A stretch of 64,000 bases of DNA from Microbotryum silenes-acaulis (lineage: Eukaryota > Basidiomycota > Microbotryomycetes > Microbotryales > Microbotryaceae): positions 868,001 to 932,000 of the forward strand of contig QPFY01000007.1 in NCBI GenBank assembly GCA_003665825.1, given 5' to 3'. The position numbers were made by a program, and so were the translations under genes. Shown here piece after piece: positions 1 to 11,429 of this stretch. The notes below the pieces were generated by a model. That model was not told the origin of the DNA and searched no databases. It worked only from the letters and a program-made list of their open reading frames with translations. The first letter of the stretch is position 1. The number at the start of each line of letters is the position of its first letter.

Positions 1-847
1 CGACACTTTGTAGCTACGACCAGCGATGCCGACGGAGCCTGGGAAAGAAAATCGAACACAGGACAAGCAGAGCTGGGTCAGCTGAGCTGTTCGTAATTCC
101 CTCGACTCTGCACTGCTCGTATGCAGATCGCAGCCACTCACCAGGCGCTTCTCCCAGTCGTTGGAATTGGGAAACGGCATTGCTCGGGCACAGGGTTCGC
201 GTGAGGCCGAGCGTGAGAAACCCAATGGCGCCCATCATGAGCAACGAGATCTCGCACAGTGCACACTTTTCCTTCCATGCTCGTTGCTTGGCGCGATCCG
301 TGAGGCCGCATGCCGACAGGAGCCAGCGCGGTGCCCAAATCGTCGAGATCTCGACAAAGAGCCGCCAGGGACTGTACCACGCCTCCTCGGTCTTGAGCGT
401 CGGCACGCCGTCGATGAGCGCGGTTTGGACTTTGCCACCCGTGTTTGTTGGATTCGGGTTGATCAAGGGTGCGGGTGCGACGAAGCGTTCGGGTCGTGTC
501 AACGTCTTGCCTCGCATCATGGTGCGATTGGGAACAAACGAAGCGCGCGGGTCAATACCCGCTTCGCGCACTGTGCCTGGGATCACGCCTCGAACGGTCT
601 GCCGCCTTCGCATGCGCTCATCGCCCCAATCGCCGTCGTCCCTTTCTGCCCCCCATTGTGATGGTGCACCTCGCCCGCCACGATTCGGTTGCGCGTGCGA
701 AGGTTCGCTAGGAGATGGCGCGAGCGGTGGTGGCACGAGGGGTGACGCATGCCGAGAAGACGATGGCGACGACGCGGACGAGTGATCATCGAATGAGCTC
801 TGGCGCATGTAGGTCGGGTTGGCCAGGAACCGTGGGTTGTACGACAT
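1..847 (-). CDS. Chitin synthase, class IV-like (Chs3 type), N-terminal part only
   Basis: Membrane enzyme that polymerises N-acetylglucosamine from UDP-GlcNAc into cell-wall chitin. Only the first two exons lie in the window: 847-142, then an intron of about 103 nt (donor GTGAGT at 141), then an exon entering at 38 and running off the left edge. The N-terminus is Ser/Pro-rich and disordered. It is followed by a TRPERFVAPAPLINP stretch, a 'WAPRWLLSACGLTDRAKQ' block and a hydrophobic segment (LLMMGAIGFLTLGL) ending at a Cys-Pro, which is the arrangement of the first membrane region of Chs3/class IV enzymes. After splicing, residues GSVGIAGRSYKVS resemble the start of the cytochrome-b5-like region. 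The catalytic domain is outside the window, so the class is inferred from the N-terminus only. Confidence 0.72.
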
Positions 848-2124
848 AGTGTCGTCAGTCTATCTTGACGTCTTTCGTCGATCGGGGGTGGGTGTAGACG
901 CCGGTCGGTGAGGTCGTCAATGAGGAGGAGCTAGAGAGCGTCGCGCGCGGACCGAGACTGCGCAAACTGAACCCGCAGCCGTGCTGAGAAGGTGAGCGAC
1001 TGGGTGAAGCAACCAAAACAATCCAGACACGATACCCAAGGAAAGACACGACGCTGGACGGGCGAGCGCGTACACCGAGGTCGAGCGATTGAGCCTTTCG
1101 AGTGTTGGGCAGGAAAAGAGAGGTAAGGGGGGAGGGCAGGCCGCACACGCGTTCGGGCTCCGACGGAACTGTTCTGGACGCGTCGCAGCGCGTGCGCGCG
1201 CCAGTTCAGAGCATCGAGAGCCACATCGCCGTGCCGCTAGGCCCAACAAATGAGCTCTGCAGTGGACGGTGCGCAGACACTTCATAAACACTCACGGATC
1301 TTGTTCACTTCTTTGATGATGGTGAGTCGGACAGGTTTGACGCTTTTCCACACAGGTGTTTCGCTCTCACAGTGGCAGCTGGCAGCTGAGGGGTGGACAT
1401 ATAGTCTCCGCCTTTGTTCTGCTGCGTCGGGCGCGGCGACCGGTGAGATGGTGACGGCTTCAGCTCGCACGGGCTTCCAATCTGAGACAAGCCTACGTTT
1501 TAAGTTAAGTTGTGCGGCGTGCGAATGAGTCGGGGCGCCCGGCAAGGAACTTTGTGCAGCAAATCGCAAGCGGACCATGACAGGCAAGGTTTGTTGCTAT
1601 ATATGCAGTTCGATCTTTCATGTTCGAGTTGTGTGTTTGACCTATGTAAGAGTAAGAAAGCTCGTCAACAAGTCGGAAAGAAACCTTAGCAGTAGTACCG
1701 GTGCGACGTAATTGAATCGACACGAGCAAGTTGTTCGTGTTCGTGTACTTCCTTTTTGCGAGGGAACAACGGTGTCAAGAAGAATGGCATATTGGTGTTT
1801 GGAGACGCTCGGCACCATGTAGCGGTTGACATTGAAAAGGAGTAGCTCCTGAGTCCCGAGCGCAGACTAGAAAACTCGCTCCTGAGTGCAGGCGCGGTCG
1901 CTGGGCGTCTAGGCGAGCTCCCCTCGATCAGCCAGCGCCGCCTTCTGACTTCGCTCCGATTCGCGTCGTCCTGCACTGGCCCGTCGCTTGCACCTTTGCT
2001 CTCATCCACCCACTCTTCAGACGCTCTTGTTCAAAGTCGACCTGTTTGTACCTTCCATCATTATTCCTCTCCTCTTCTCTTCTTTCTCGTCGTCGGTCAT
2101 TCGTCCGTCTTTCTTCTAGGGGTC
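848..2124. other. Intergenic region between two divergent genes
   Basis: This 1.28 kb lies between the chitin synthase start (minus) and the Mei2-like start (plus). No convincing coding region or RNA gene is seen. It should hold both promoters. AT-rich TATA-like stretches occur near 1398 (acatatag) and 1597 (tatatatg). A pyrimidine-rich tract at about 2060-2095, just ahead of the Mei2-like ATG, looks like 5' leader. An in-frame ATG-free extension upstream of 2125 carries no family similarity. Confidence 0.5.
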
Positions 2125-5100
2125 ATGAGTCGTTGGAACGACGACGGTGTTGACGACGACACCGCTTCGTCCGAGCAGCCCCACATCTTCGCACCCTTCT
2201 CACCCATTGAGTCTTCCCAAGCCCTTCTTGCGAGCCATCACAAGCATGCCAGCCTAGACCGTAGCTTTCTCGACCACGAATCCGACGATGGGGACACCGA
2301 TGCCGATGCAGCGAAGCCGCCGCGTTCGACCACCACGAACACGACCCTCGGCGACTCGGCCGCCTCGGCGCCCGCTCAGCATGCGCTCTGGCTCGACACC
2401 AGTGGCGGCTTCATTAGTGTTGCAGCCCCATCTGAGCCGACCCACGGTCCGGACTACCAAGACAACCGTGAGCCAGGCCCGACAACTCGTCGAGTACACC
2501 CAGATTTTGATCCAATGCAGCAACATGGGAATCGTGAGTTCGTCGCACCGGCCGGCAACTTGCACGATCGGCCGCCCCCAGCCTGTCCCCCGGGGTCCGC
2601 CGCCGAAAGTGACAACTCCGGCCGGCCGAGGCTCACGCTCGGCACCCCAAAGCGATCGAGCTCCTCTCGCTTCGGACTGACGGAGCTCCTCAGCCTTTCG
2701 TCCGCTACTTTGTGCAGAGTTCTTGTTCGACCCCTTGCGACTCTCGACCGAGAGTGACTCATCGGATCCACAATGGAAGGGTATCGACCTCCTTGGACTC
2801 GATACGCCTCCTCTGACGCCCCACAAGCCCTTCTCGTGGCAGTCCGTAGCCCCTTTCGCACGTCGAGCCTCGTCGGTGGTCGGCTCGAGCGCGTCTCCAT
2901 CGCCGCCAGAGTCTCCAATGACCCCTCCACATCCAGGAGGCTTGAACCACGAATTCTCCCCGGTTGTGGGGTCCCCTGCCCGTCGTTCGAGCCTCCCCGT
3001 TCAGTCGGTGTCGAGGAGGTCGTCTCTGGCGGCGTTCCAAGCCTCACCCTCACATTTCGGTACCGATCGATTCGAAGCTCTTGTGTCGGCCTTGAACACC
3101 TCTCCTCGTTCTATGATGCCAAAACAGTCTACTTGCTCGGCGCCTGGGACCCCCGGAGGGGCTCTGAACTTGCTCATCGACGACTACTCCGCCCTTCCTG
3201 ATACCAAGTGGAGCTGGCCTGTCCCCTCCAAGACGACGCCAGCCCCCCCTCGCCGGCGCGATCCAGCCAATGTCGACTCCACTCCTACGGCCTTGGACCT
3301 CGATGCTCTAAATTTCGCGTTACCTCGAATAGATGGTTCTTCACCCACCACCGATCGCTCTCATGGCGAAGACGATAGATCCGAGCCACAAGCCTCGCAG
3401 TCGTCGCGTTATGTCCACGTGAGCGCGACAGTCTCGGAGGAGGCGCGCGCAGCTCGGCTGCAGGAGCTCATCGTCAAAGCGGTAAGTTCGATAAGGCTGG
3501 CTTTCGTCGTTGTGCAGGAATAGTTTCCTTGATAACCCAACTCTTCATGATAACTGCAGAAGAATATCCCGTCGTACAAAGGCTGGTGTGGAACCTCGGC
3601 ACGAGGCATCATCGTGGTCTTTCATGACGTTCGTGGTGCGAACGATTTTATCGCTCAGATCGAGTTGCTCCTCAAGTCGAGCCGCGTGTCTGCTTGTCCT
3701 ATCAGTCGCAAGATGTTTGAAGAGGTTCGTGAGCCGTGATCGCTTCTCCCCTCGTCTCACTTAATTGATATGCTGATCAGATGTGGCGCCCAGCAGATGC
3801 TTGATGCTGATCCGCTGCTCCAAGAGAGCTTACTTTCGCCCTCGGAAGGAGTACTTGCGATCACTTGCAACGCCCCCTCGCATCTTCGCGAATCTTCGGT
3901 GCTCACATTGCTGTCATCGATGGGCTCCCTGCGCGCTTTCTCGATCGTCGAGGTTGGCATCGTATTGTGCGAGTACAACGACGACCGAAGCGCCGAGACG
4001 GCGAGTAGGGAGCTGGAGGGTCGGGTACATGATGGGATCAGATTTCAATGCACCTTCGAGCCTGCCATGACGGTGAGTGATCCCAAGTACTGACTTTGTC
4101 TTACGAGTTGAACCCTAAAGCTAACAGCCCATCCTGCTTGCTTAGAATGCCATGCATCTCTACGCATTCGGAAGGAAAGATCCCAATTCAACCGCCAGCT
4201 GGAGATCGACCTCTTCCCCAAGCACATATTTCACCTCCCAAGACAGCTATGCTGCTCCCATCTCCCCTCTCGCTCCCAGTTTTGTCCCGCTCAAATCCAT
4301 CGGCGAAGGTTCTACCCCTCGTGACGCTCGAGTAGGATCTCTCGATGGGCCAGACGGGTTCAATCGAGGTCGTCAACACTCGGAGTATGACCTTGGTGGT
4401 GCTCTGGCAACATCAGACGTGACAGCTTTGGAGGTGAGCGCGGAGGTGAGCGCTAGGCAAGTCTGGCCCAGGGTTGTGAAAGGCACTGACAACTCGTTGC
4501 GCGTCTGGCAGTCCGCATCGCATCGTCGTCTATCCTTGGCGTCGTCGTCGTCGGTCACGTCTTCGAGTATCCCGTCCCCTTCGTCGAATACAGCTCCACT
4601 ATCTCTACCTCTGACGCACGGAATCTACCGTGACGAGCGCATACCCCGCAACAACGTGATCGACCTCGAAAGGATCAAGCGGGGGCTGGATCTTCGCACG
4701 ACCTTGATGCTCAAAAACATCCCCAACAAGCTCAAGGACGTCGATGTGATGAAGTTCATCGACGAGTCGGTGGGAAGGTGCTATCAATTCCTCTACATTC
4801 GTCTCGATTGGTCCAGTGGGTGCAATGTTGGCTACGGCTTTGTCGATTTCAACTCGGCAAGTCACAGGAATCTGGCCTTCTCAAACTTGGACTGACCTCG
4901 TTGCCATATCATGGTGTGTCGCCAAAGGTGGAGGATCTTGCCCGCTTTGTCCGCGCTCGAGTGGGAACTCGCTGGAACCTCGCAAATTCAGACAAGATAT
5001 GTGTGGTGAGTGGACAGCTTACAGCAGCGGTGGCCTGTTGTGAATCGTGAGCTGACTTTCGCTACATTTTGTGCGCTGCGCAGGCATCGTACGCGAACAT

Positions 5101-5493
5101 CCAGGCAAGCACGAAAGGCCCCTAGGCACAATTTCTCCTTCTGCTTACTTATCTGGGGTATCCACTGAATTTGCCGTGCTCAGGGTAAAGCGGGCCTCAT
5201 TACGCACTTTCGCAACTCGAGTGTGCTCGACCAAGACGAGGACCGTCGACCCAAGCTGTTTTACTCTCCCGGTCACCCGCTTGCGGGTCGACCCGAGCCG
5301 TTTCCAGGTAGGTCGTTCTGCACTGTTCATCAAGTAAATCTCTTTCTGATTCCACCCGCTCATCCCATGATATGTAGCCTGCGATGATCCGGTTCGCCGA
5401 GCCCGCAGCGCCGCCAACGCTATGAATGTCGGCCTGTTCCCTTCATCACGACCGACGTTCAAGGTCGCTAAAGCACGTCCGACTCAGATTTGA
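2125..5493 (+). CDS. Mei2-like RNA-binding protein
   Basis: RNA-binding protein of the Mei2 family, which in fission yeast drives entry into meiosis; the role here is not known. The start is the MSRWNDDG methionine. Inferred exons: 2125-2533, 2694 (or 2718)-3481, 3560-3724, 3794-4072, 4146-4856, 4928-5005, 5084-5104, 5184-5307 and 5378-5493; phases agree at every junction. The N-terminal third is Ser/Pro-rich. Exons 3-4 give weak RRM-like pieces (GIIVVFHDVRGANDF; the ITCNAPS to LCEYNDDR block). The C-terminal RRM is clear: TTLMLKNIPNKL, a QFLYIRLDW strand, CNVGYGFVDFNS, FVRARVGTRWNL, and LITHFRNSSV with PKLFYSP, in Mei2 order. Two introns (4857-4927 and 5105-5183) begin with GC, not GT. A 78-nt stretch at 4434-4511 has intron borders yet keeps frame, so splicing there is uncertain. 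Confidence 0.85.
4857..4927 (+). other. GC-AG intron in the Mei2-like gene
   Basis: After codon TCG the sequence reads gcaagt, the usual strong form of a GC donor, and the intron ends ccaaag before GTG GAG GAT. Removing these 71 nt joins CNVGYGFVDFNS to VEDLARFVRARVG, as expected for the Mei2 C-terminal RRM. Reading through meets a stop within 20 codons, and no GT donor at this place gives the family sequence. Confidence 0.8.
5105..5183 (+). other. Second GC-AG intron in the Mei2-like gene
   Basis: Exon 5084-5104 is only 21 nt (ASYANIQ). It is followed by gcaagc and the intron ends gtgctcag before GGT AAA GCG. The join gives SYANIQ-GKAGLITHFRNSS, matching the Mei2 family order. This is the second GC donor within about 250 nt. 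Confidence 0.78.
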
Positions 5494-6197
5494 TTACCGC
5501 ACCTCAGCCTCGACACGATCCTTCTACTTCCTCACCTTCGACACAGCCTTTTTCCATCTCGGGGCCCACAAAATTAATCATCGAGGAAGCTCAACAGTTT
5601 CTATCTCTCCAATCGCTTGCCTACATTCCCTCTCCGCACCCGTCCACACCGCATTCTCCAAGCCGCAATCCGATCTCGCTCTCTACTTCTCACAACTGTC
5701 CTCCTCAAAATCTAGAGCACGTCCCAACCCGATATATTTTCAATGTTCGCCCCTGGATCCCAGCTTGCTTGTTCCGTTCAGTCTAGTTATCAAAAGCCTT
5801 CTTTCTATTGTTTGGTTTGCCTCAAACTTTGTCGTCAGTCGTCAGTCGTTTGCTTTCTTGTACACGATTCGTGCGTTCCGTTCCATCAGTACCACTACTC
5901 CGTGTGTGGCTCTTCAGTTCGACTACTGTTGCAACACTCGAGCCAAATGTTTGCTCCTTTCGCGAGTCACCGAAGCGCATAGCGAGCGGAAGGAAATCGA
6001 GTGAGCGGACGATCCAACTCGACATCTCGAGTGGAGAGGGAACGTATGTTGGTTCAAGCGCCTGTGGCATGCCATTATTTTGAACGAGTATTTCTAAATC
6101 CTTCTGATCCGTCACTACATCAAAACTCCCCATCTATTTCTTGTCAATCAAACTCTCAGCAACCCGCTTCCCCGTTCGTCGTCCCCTTTCTCCGCAA
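5494..6197. other. Intergenic region between convergent gene ends
   Basis: This is 0.7 kb between the stop of the Mei2-like gene and the stop of the NUP155/170 gene on the other strand. It is pyrimidine-rich on the plus strand. Open frames here lack family similarity and coding character. It probably holds both 3' untranslated regions. Confidence 0.5.
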
Positions 6198-9100
6198 TCA
6201 AAACCTCCTCCTAATCTCGCGCTGCACCTCATTCAACCTCGCCACCACATCCTTCGCACTCGCGACCGATCCCAAGCCCATCAACCATTTTCCTACCGCG
6301 GTGGTCACTTCCGCTGCAGGGAAGAGGGAGTAATCGTCCGTTGTGGTGTCCCTTCTCATCGAGGTGGAGCCGACGGGGTTGTGGGTCGTTTCTTGCAGCC
6401 AATTTTCGAGGAATACGGTGGCGGAAGTGATGAGGAAGAGGAGACCTTGGGAGGTGTGCCATGGTGGGACCTAAAAAATAGCGTTGTGGGTAATTAGTTT
6501 TCGTTTACTCGCATTGTTCACTAGGGACAGTAAACTCACTTTGGCAGAGATCAACTCATCATACGTCGCGAAGATGGTCGACGAAGGCACACCCGCGTCC
6601 CTGAACGCTAAGGGGATCCATCCGGCTCGAGAGGCAAGTTTGTTATCGTAGCTGAAACGTTCAAACATCGTTGCGAGGGCCGCTAATTGATAAGATAAGT
6701 GATTGAGTGAGCTTCCGATGTGCGTAAGGGTGTGTGCATGAAGTGATCGTCTACTTACGAAGAGGGAAAGCGACGTCTGAGCTATGGAAGCGTCGACCGA
6801 GCTCGGTGAGCTTGACGGTCAAAAGGTCGACCGCCTGGTCCGGATCTGCGACATCCTCCCGAGCTGTGAGATGATCAGGGTAAACATTTTCAGATGAAGC
6901 AATAGATCACTGCCTGAACCCGGGCCCGCAAGCTTACTCTGCGCCAAAATCGCTTCCCACGTCGCGGCGACCAAATACGGATCTCGATGATCCGACACAT
7001 GGAAGATGAGCAACACGATCTCCAACAACCTCAACGGTTCCGCGAACTCGGAATACAACTCTGAAATCGTAAACAAACGATCTTCGACGCGATCCAACCA
7101 TTGTCTCCTCTCCTCCTCCGTCATCTCTTCGTTGTCCAAGCCCTCGATCGCTCGATAGATCTCGATCTGTACTTGAGCGACTTCAAGTTTCTCTTCGACG
7201 TCGGTGAGGAATTGCACGGCTTGGGCGTGCGTACTGGGGAATTGGGATTTCGCATTCGCCACCGCGAGGGAAAGGTATTCAACGCGTTTGTAGATGGAGA
7301 GGGGGAACTGGGTCGTTTCCGCTAGATGGGCCAAAACGCCCGCGGCGAGATCGTAGCGCGATGTACGGGCGTAGAACCGCCATAACAGATCGGTCTTTTC
7401 CAATGTCGTCGGTTCTTGGGCCAGATAGGCCTCGAGGTAGGGCGTTCGAGCTTCGAGTAGAGCATCGGTTCGTCCTTGGGATAGGTACCATGCGTACAGT
7501 TCAAAGTGGAGGAATTCGTCCTTGATCGAAAGCACCTTGTCGTAAGCGTTCGAACGGAGACTATCCGCTTCGGCGTAGGACACCCCTCCCGGATTGTTCG
7601 AATTCATCGCTTCATTCAATAACTCGTCCGTGCTCGACAAGGTCTTGAAAACGAGTTGATGGCATTTCTGACGCAGGTCAAAGATCGCCTTCCGAGGATC
7701 GTTGGCAGGTTCACCTTCGAACGCAAAGGAGAGAGCACGATCGGTGGGATCCCATTCGTGCGCACACGCGACGGCGAGTTCGATCGCTCCGAGGTAGTAC
7801 CTTAGCTCGATATATTCGTGGCAGACTTCGCTGGCGCGTTCGAACGAGAGTTGCTTAGAGGCTTTGATGAAGAGACGCAAAGATTCGCGGAGGGAGTCGG
7901 TGCGTTCGGAGGGATCGCTCGTATCTTTGGCTCGGCGGGTCGCTTCAATCGCCTGCGGGTGTGGGGTCCAGGATGTGAGTGGATGATCAGTGCCCAGTTC
8001 GGGTAGAGTAGCCATCATAATCGGTGCGTACCTTGTACAGCAGCACATCATCAGCACTGCAGAACGACCCACATCTCTGCTGCAACGTCTCGCTGATCGC
8101 ATCGACCTGTGATCGTCCAAAAAAAGCATTAGTACCACCACCCCGACAAGCTCTTCCCGCAAAAACCATCATAAAAACCACAACTCACACTTAATTGCCT
8201 CCCAATCTGCTGATTGATGACCGCACTGACCAACTTCCTCGCCACATCCCTACCGACCTTCTTGGTCAACAGATCCTGCCAACTCAAACCCAACAACATT
8301 TTCTGCGTATCCTGATCGCACATGGCGACCAAGTCCGAGATTTGATAATCGATTAAAAGGAGGACGAAGGAGATGGCTTCGACGGATCGGACGAGGAGAG
8401 ATCGTAGAGCTTCGAGAGAGGTTTGTTCGGTTTGGTAGGCGTAGGTGAGGTGAGGTGCTTGAGTTAGGTTCGAGGGGAGGGCGAATAGACGCGATTCAAC
8501 TTCGATGAAGGTGCGGAGGGAGACAAGGTCCCGTTGCACTTGAGTCAAGACACTTTCGGGGACATTGGACACTTGGCGGGGCGAAGAGCCGGCGGGGGAA
8601 GGAGCACCGGGAAGGTTTCGGGTCACTTTGGTGGACCAAATGGGTCGCAGCAAACGAGCGAGGTAGAAGGCCAACCCTTCGTGTTTACCGGAAAAGATCA
8701 CTTGACCTCCACCTGACGAAGCGTTCGAGCTAAGTTGTTGGGATCCAAACCCTCCCCGGTCAACAGCGACGGGTCGTCCACCATGTTCGAAGAAGAGCGC
8801 TTTGGCATTCTCCACTGCGCTTGTAGGGTTGCGTGAGTTGGAAACGTAGGTCGAGCCGCCGTTTAGGTGCGTGGAGGGGGAGGTCGAGTCCGAGACGGTT
8901 CTGGTGAGGCGCGAGTTGCCGGCGGCGATGGCGAGCAGCATGGCGCAGCTTTGGTTCAAGCCAAAGCTGTGGTGTGATCAAAAGAGACGAGGATTAGCCT
9001 GCACCCTCACACTTTGTGCACGATGAACAAAAGACTCACGCAGTGAAGAAGATAGCCACATCCCCATGCGCCTGATTCCCACCCAGTCCCGAAGCTCCTT

Positions 9101-11117
9101 CCAACAGATCCACCAACGTATCAATCGGTCTCTGCCTCGCGACCACATTGGCGCCCATATCGGTCAAAACGACCCACTCCCTCCTCGGCAACGCCACCTG
9201 CGTCGCCAGCTCATTCAACGCCGTCTTACCCCCCGGAACCAGCCCCGAATTGGAAGATCGATCCTGGATTTCGGCCATTTCCCAGGTTTGTCCACCGATT
9301 TCGATCGTCGAAGCGATTTCGGAGAAGGTTTGCTGCCCCGTTGTAGTGGTTAATGCTCCGGGCCCATTATGGGACATGCTCGTCATCGTGGTAGAGGAAG
9401 AGGACGAAGGACCGCTGAGGTTCGCTTGTTGAGATGCGGCGGCGTTATCGGGTGCAGCGAGGAAGAGCACGCCGATTTCCTCGGAACGATTGTTGGCGGC
9501 GACGAGCAGGCCCCCACTGGCGTAGTTGGCTTGGTTGATGGCTTTGAAGGTGAATTCGGATGAGGTCGACGAGGCTGAAGCGAGGGGCTGTGAAGGTGGT
9601 GGTGGTGGTTGCTGCTGTTGGGTCGGTGGGGCACCGTAGAACGTCGAAGTGGGTGGCTGAGGAGCGCGTGCGGTCTGGGTAGGGATGAAGGGCGGTGGTC
9701 GAACGTGGAAGAGTTCCAAGGCCCGAATGGAGCTTTGCGCATACGAAGGATACCTCCGCTGATGGGTAAAGTAGAGCCGCACACCGGTGTTGGTGATGGC
9801 GACCAAGGCGACCTTGTCCTTTTCGCTCTCCTGGAGGGCGATGATTTGCAAGGCGACGATGCGGAACGAGGTGCCCTCCAAGGCGGGGGACTTGCACAAC
9901 TCTCGTGCGGCACGGAGCACGTCGCCGGTTCGTGCGAGCTTGTTCGGCGGTCCGTCGAAGCGAGCTGAAGGGGAAGAGGAAGGGAGCTCATACATTTCGA
10001 TGGTGCCGTTCCTCAGCAGGGTGTAGAGCAGGCCGCGCTCATTGTCAAGTTGGAAGCTGATGATCCATTCGTTGGGGCTGACGGCGGCCAAGTTTCTCAA
10101 AAAGGACGGGACCAAGGATTGGGTGATGCTACCGGAAGTGAGGTTGTGCAAGGAGCAGCGCTTGACGAACCATCCTTCGGAGGATTGGTAGACGAGTTCG
10201 TAGAGCGCTCCGTCGCCCGGTCTGCCGTTGGGGAGTACGGCTTCAGGCGAGGTGGAGAGAAAGATGCGACCGGTGGCGGTGCCTTGGATGTGGGTGAAGG
10301 GCAGCGCTTCGGACGAAACGGAGAGACCGGTGAGGTAAAACGTGATTTCGGGGGTCGACGAGGTCTCGGTCGGCGCGTAGCCCAATCCGACGAGGGTGAT
10401 CTGGGTCGAGGTCGCGAGCACGAGGAGGTAAGAGATGGCATCGACGAATACGTTCGGTCTCGGTTTTACGAGTGCGACGGCGATGATGATGTCGTCGAGT
10501 TGGTCAAAGGTCGTGAAGGAGGATCCGTCGGCCCAGTCCCAGAGCAGGAGACGATGGTCGATGGTGACCCACGCGCGTTCGATCTCGGTCGAGAGACCCA
10601 TGGTGCAGTGGGCGGTGGCTACGAGAGAAAGGTTCAGTATGTGGGTGCTCGAGTGGGTAGGAGGAAGATGTGGACGCACAGGTGTATTCGTCAAAGAGGC
10701 GGTCGGGGAGTGCGACGGTCCGGCTCTTGACAAAGGGTGACCAGGCGGGATGGGGACGCGGTACATAGTCGTACGATGCTCCGACTGTGGAGAGGCAGGT
10801 TGAGTTAGACTGGGGGAACTTGATGTACGCTGTGCTGTGGTGTGCTGCTCGAACATACAGCCTAGCCTGTCGCCGACGGGAGCCCATTGCTCGTCCCTGA
10901 GCAGCCGGTCGTCGATCAACTTGGCCGCTTGGGGGAAGGGGTCGTCTTCGGAAGAAGGGGTGGGGTGCGTGTTGGAAGAGGAGGAGGGTGCGGTGGTGGA
11001 GGAGGTGGGGAGTGCATGAGGATGGGAGTTGGAGTGGTGGGAGGTCGAGGTCGAGTTGTCGGTCCGGGCTGGGTTCAACGACTGCGTCGGCGGGGGTGCA
11101 TCGACCGAGATGGACAT
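6198..11117 (-). CDS. Nucleoporin Nup155/Nup157/Nup170 homologue
   Basis: Large scaffold nucleoporin of the inner ring of the nuclear pore. The N-terminal Nucleoporin_N beta-propeller region is seen around 11000-9040: PQAAKLIDDRLLRDEQWAPV, YRVPIPPGHPL, MGLSTEIERAWVTIDHRL and LLLWDWADG, then DAISYLLVLATSTQITLVGL. The middle block (8960-8170) has FSGKHEGLAFYLARLLRPIW, typical of the family. The alpha-solenoid C-terminal part runs from about 8020 to 6198 (AYDKVLSIKDEFLHFELYAW). The gene ends ARLNEVQREIRRRF at 6200-6198. Start chosen: MSISVDAPPPTQ at 11117; an in-frame upstream Met region lacks family character. At least five short introns are implied (for example near 9000, 8150, 6920, 6690 and 6500). 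Low-complexity Ser/Pro/Gln stretches lie near residue 50 and in the 9560-9660 region. It is head to head with NIC96. Confidence 0.9.
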
Positions 11118-11429
11118 GGCGAAGGGAGAGCGGAGAGCGGAGAGCGGAGAGGGGAGAGTACGAGTGTGTAACCACTCCACCCGAGAAGAAGGAGCGACGA
11201 GCAGGCAGCCCAGCGGAGCACCGGCGGCGCGGAGAGAAGCAGCTGAGTGCGAGGCTGGGGAGAGACCGCTCCCCACGGCCTCGGGTTAGAGGCTGTTAAT
11301 AGAGGCGGTTAGAAGTGAATTGACTTGGCACTAAAGCCGGCGCGCGGACCATCACTCCTGCAGCGCTCCTTCCCCGGTCTCTTTCCGCCTTTTCCTACCC
11401 CGCGGCATCCACGCCCGCATCAGTGCAAC
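11118..11429. promoter_or_regulatory. Shared 312 bp gap between NUP155/170 and NIC96 (putative bidirectional promoter)
   Basis: Both start codons face away from this gap, so both promoters and both 5' leaders must fit in 312 bp. Directly upstream of the NUP155/170 ATG there is a 7-nt tandem repeat (ggagagc, three units and a partial, about 11125-11157), which reads as a pyrimidine tract in that mRNA. No clear TATA box is seen. Confidence 0.55.

Noticed and set aside
11118..11276. N-terminal extension of the NUP155/170 protein from an ATG at 11276
   Set aside because: The extension crosses the 7-nt pyrimidine repeat and reads as low complexity. MSISVDAPP at 11117 is a better start.
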